Positions 57,449 to 58,088 of a stretch of 58,088 bases of DNA are shown piece after piece. The notes under the pieces are model-generated. The model was not told the origin of the DNA. It saw only the letters and a program-made list of their open reading frames with translations, and made no database searches. Source of the DNA: Streptosporangium canum (GTDB lineage: Bacteria > Actinomycetota > Actinomycetes > Streptosporangiales > Streptosporangiaceae). The position numbers and the translations under genes are program-made. The DNA lies in the NCBI RefSeq assembly GCF_900113865.1, contig NZ_FOQY01000045.1, forward strand, positions 1 to 58,088, written 5' to 3'. How positions within the stretch are numbered: position 1 is the stretch's first letter; the number at the start of each line of letters is the position of its first letter.

Positions 57449-58088
57449 ATTGCCCCCGGTCACAGCCGTCACCCTGTACGGCTCCGGCCCGGCTGCGGCG
57501 CCTCTTCTCATGTGGAGAGGGGATCCGTCCAGTGTTTCGGCTGACAGGAAACGGCTACCCCCAGGCAGCTTACTGACCCTGACACACCTGGTTTGCAACC
57601 AGTCGAATCAGCAGAATTTGGTGTGCAAGGACAAAACAACAACAACAAACCACCACCCCAACCGAAAGGCCAAACAATGCACAACACCAACAACACCAAC
57701 AAGAACAAGAACAAGCTCATCGCCAAGCTCGGCGCCACCGCCGCCCTGGCCCTCGGCCTCGGCCTCGCCTTCCAGCCCGCCGCCGGCGCCACCACCACCG
57801 CATCCCCCGCCTCCTCCGGCGCATCGATCACGGCCGCCGCCATCTCCGTCGCCCCCGCCACCGGCCTGACCGACAACACCACCGTCACCATCACCGCCAC
57901 CGGCCTACAGCCCGGCAGCGTCTACCACCTCGGCCAGTGCGCCGCCGTCCGCCCCGACGCCTTCGCCTGCAACGCCGCCACCAACGTCGACGTCACCGCC
58001 TCCGCCACCGGCACCCTCAGCAAAACCCTCACCGTCCGCACCGCCTTCACCGGCAGCGCCGCCGACGGCACCACCTGGCCCATCAACA
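57449..58088. repeat. Right arm of ~640-bp imperfect inverted repeat
   Basis: Reverse-complement counterpart of 1-645, covering the promoter and coding region of apoprotein copy B. Both window ends fall inside the apoprotein gene within six bases of the equivalent position, which suggests that the window is an assembly contig ending in the repeat. Confidence 0.85.
57677..58088 (+). CDS. Neocarzinostatin-family enediyne apoprotein, copy B (3' end outside window)
   Basis: The second apoprotein gene, 137 codons present. The leader reads MHNTNNTNKNKNKLIAKLGA and lacks two residues found in copy A. The signal segment ends FQPAAGATTTASPASSGAS, differing from copy A around the probable cleavage site. 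The mature part (from ASITAAAISVAPATGL to TTWPIN) is identical to copy A as far as both can be read. The first cysteine pair (GQCAAV, FACNAA) is present; the second lies outside. The 5' leader is AC-rich (ACAACAACAAC, CAACACCAAC), giving an unstructured, efficiently translated mRNA start. TGGTTTGCAACCA at about 57588-57600 may be an operator. The protein probably binds and exports the enediyne. Confidence 0.85.
   Translation, partial: MHNTNNTNKNKNKLIAKLGATAALALGLGLAFQPAAGATTTASPASSGASITAAAISVAPATGLTDNTTVTITATGLQPGSVYHLGQCAAVRPDAFACNAATNVDVTASATGTLSKTLTVRTAFTGSAADGTTWPIN

Noticed and set aside
1..58088. Linear plasmid with terminal inverted repeats
   Set aside because: The arms begin inside a coding sequence, are imperfect, and carry no telomere-like palindromes; a contig break in duplicated genes is simpler.
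1..58088. tRNA or rRNA genes
   Set aside because: No cloverleaf-like or rRNA-like segments noticed on either strand by reading; a covariance-model search was not possible.

Overview
The window is a high-GC actinomycete locus with GTG and TTG starts, translationally coupled ATGA/GTGA overlaps and a mycothiol-era gene repertoire. Almost all of it is an enediyne natural-product gene cluster. The diagnostic warhead cassette is complete at 1423-14815: two DUF1702 (E3/UnbL) genes, E4/UnbV, E5/UnbU, the iterative PKS PksE, the E10 thioesterase, an E6-type flavin reductase and an E7-type P450. Further E8/E9-type genes (17445-19666) and two genes for neocarzinostatin-family apoproteins point to a 9-membered chromoprotein enediyne. 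The genus cannot be fixed from sequence alone; a Streptosporangiales-like actinomycete is a guess.

Layout. (a) 1-418 and 57677-58088: two similar but non-identical apoprotein genes in inverted orientation, both cut by the window ends at nearly the same codon. (b) 1423-14815: warhead operon. (c) 15109-17266: AraC-type regulator and ECF sigma factor. (d) 17445-23433: E8/E9-type genes, an AhpD-like protein, a DinB-fold protein and a membrane acyltransferase. (e) 23715-27346, minus strand: O-methyltransferase, P450 and arylamine N-acetyltransferase. (f) 27762-31417: dedicated DAHP synthase and prephenate dehydrogenase, then a third P450. (g) 31754-35771: an island that looks foreign to the pathway (RibD/DHFR-like protein, small conserved protein, IS630 remnant, SRPBCC-ArsR pair, MFS pump). 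(h) 35902-40269, minus strand: two acyl-CoA-dehydrogenase-fold flavoenzymes, an SgcJ-like protein and an SgcC5-like free-standing condensation enzyme. (i) 40739-44934: HpaB/SgcC-like phenol hydroxylase, SDR and FAD monooxygenase. (j) 45175-50101, minus strand: 4-hydroxymandelate-synthase-like dioxygenase, MbtH protein, A-PCP didomain and FAD-linked oxidase. (k) 50621-56138: a solute-binding protein without a signal peptide, a DHA2 efflux pump, an alpha/beta hydrolase and a second O-methyltransferase. (l) 56247-57028: decayed marR and MFS remnants.

How the parts may work together (inference). PksE with E3/E4/E5/E10 makes the polyene precursor, and the redox enzymes mature it. DAHP synthase and TyrA feed 4-hydroxyphenylpyruvate to the HmaS-like enzyme. 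The product is proposed to be loaded on the A-PCP protein, whose usual amino-binding Asp is Asn, then ring-hydroxylated by the HpaB-type enzyme with FADH2 from the flavin reductase, O-methylated, and esterified to the core by the condensation enzyme. This would be an aryl alpha-hydroxy (or keto) acid side chain in place of the beta-tyrosine unit of C-1027. The apoproteins and pumps would give resistance.

The strongest unexplained signal is a 17-bp directional element, consensus GCAATCCGGGAGATGCG. I found 12 copies, each upstream of a cluster operon and pointing toward it. None was seen in the 31.7-35.8 kb island, upstream of the DAHP synthase, or upstream of the apoprotein genes. It looks like the binding site of a cluster-wide regulator. 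All assignments come from reading the sequence; no database search was run.
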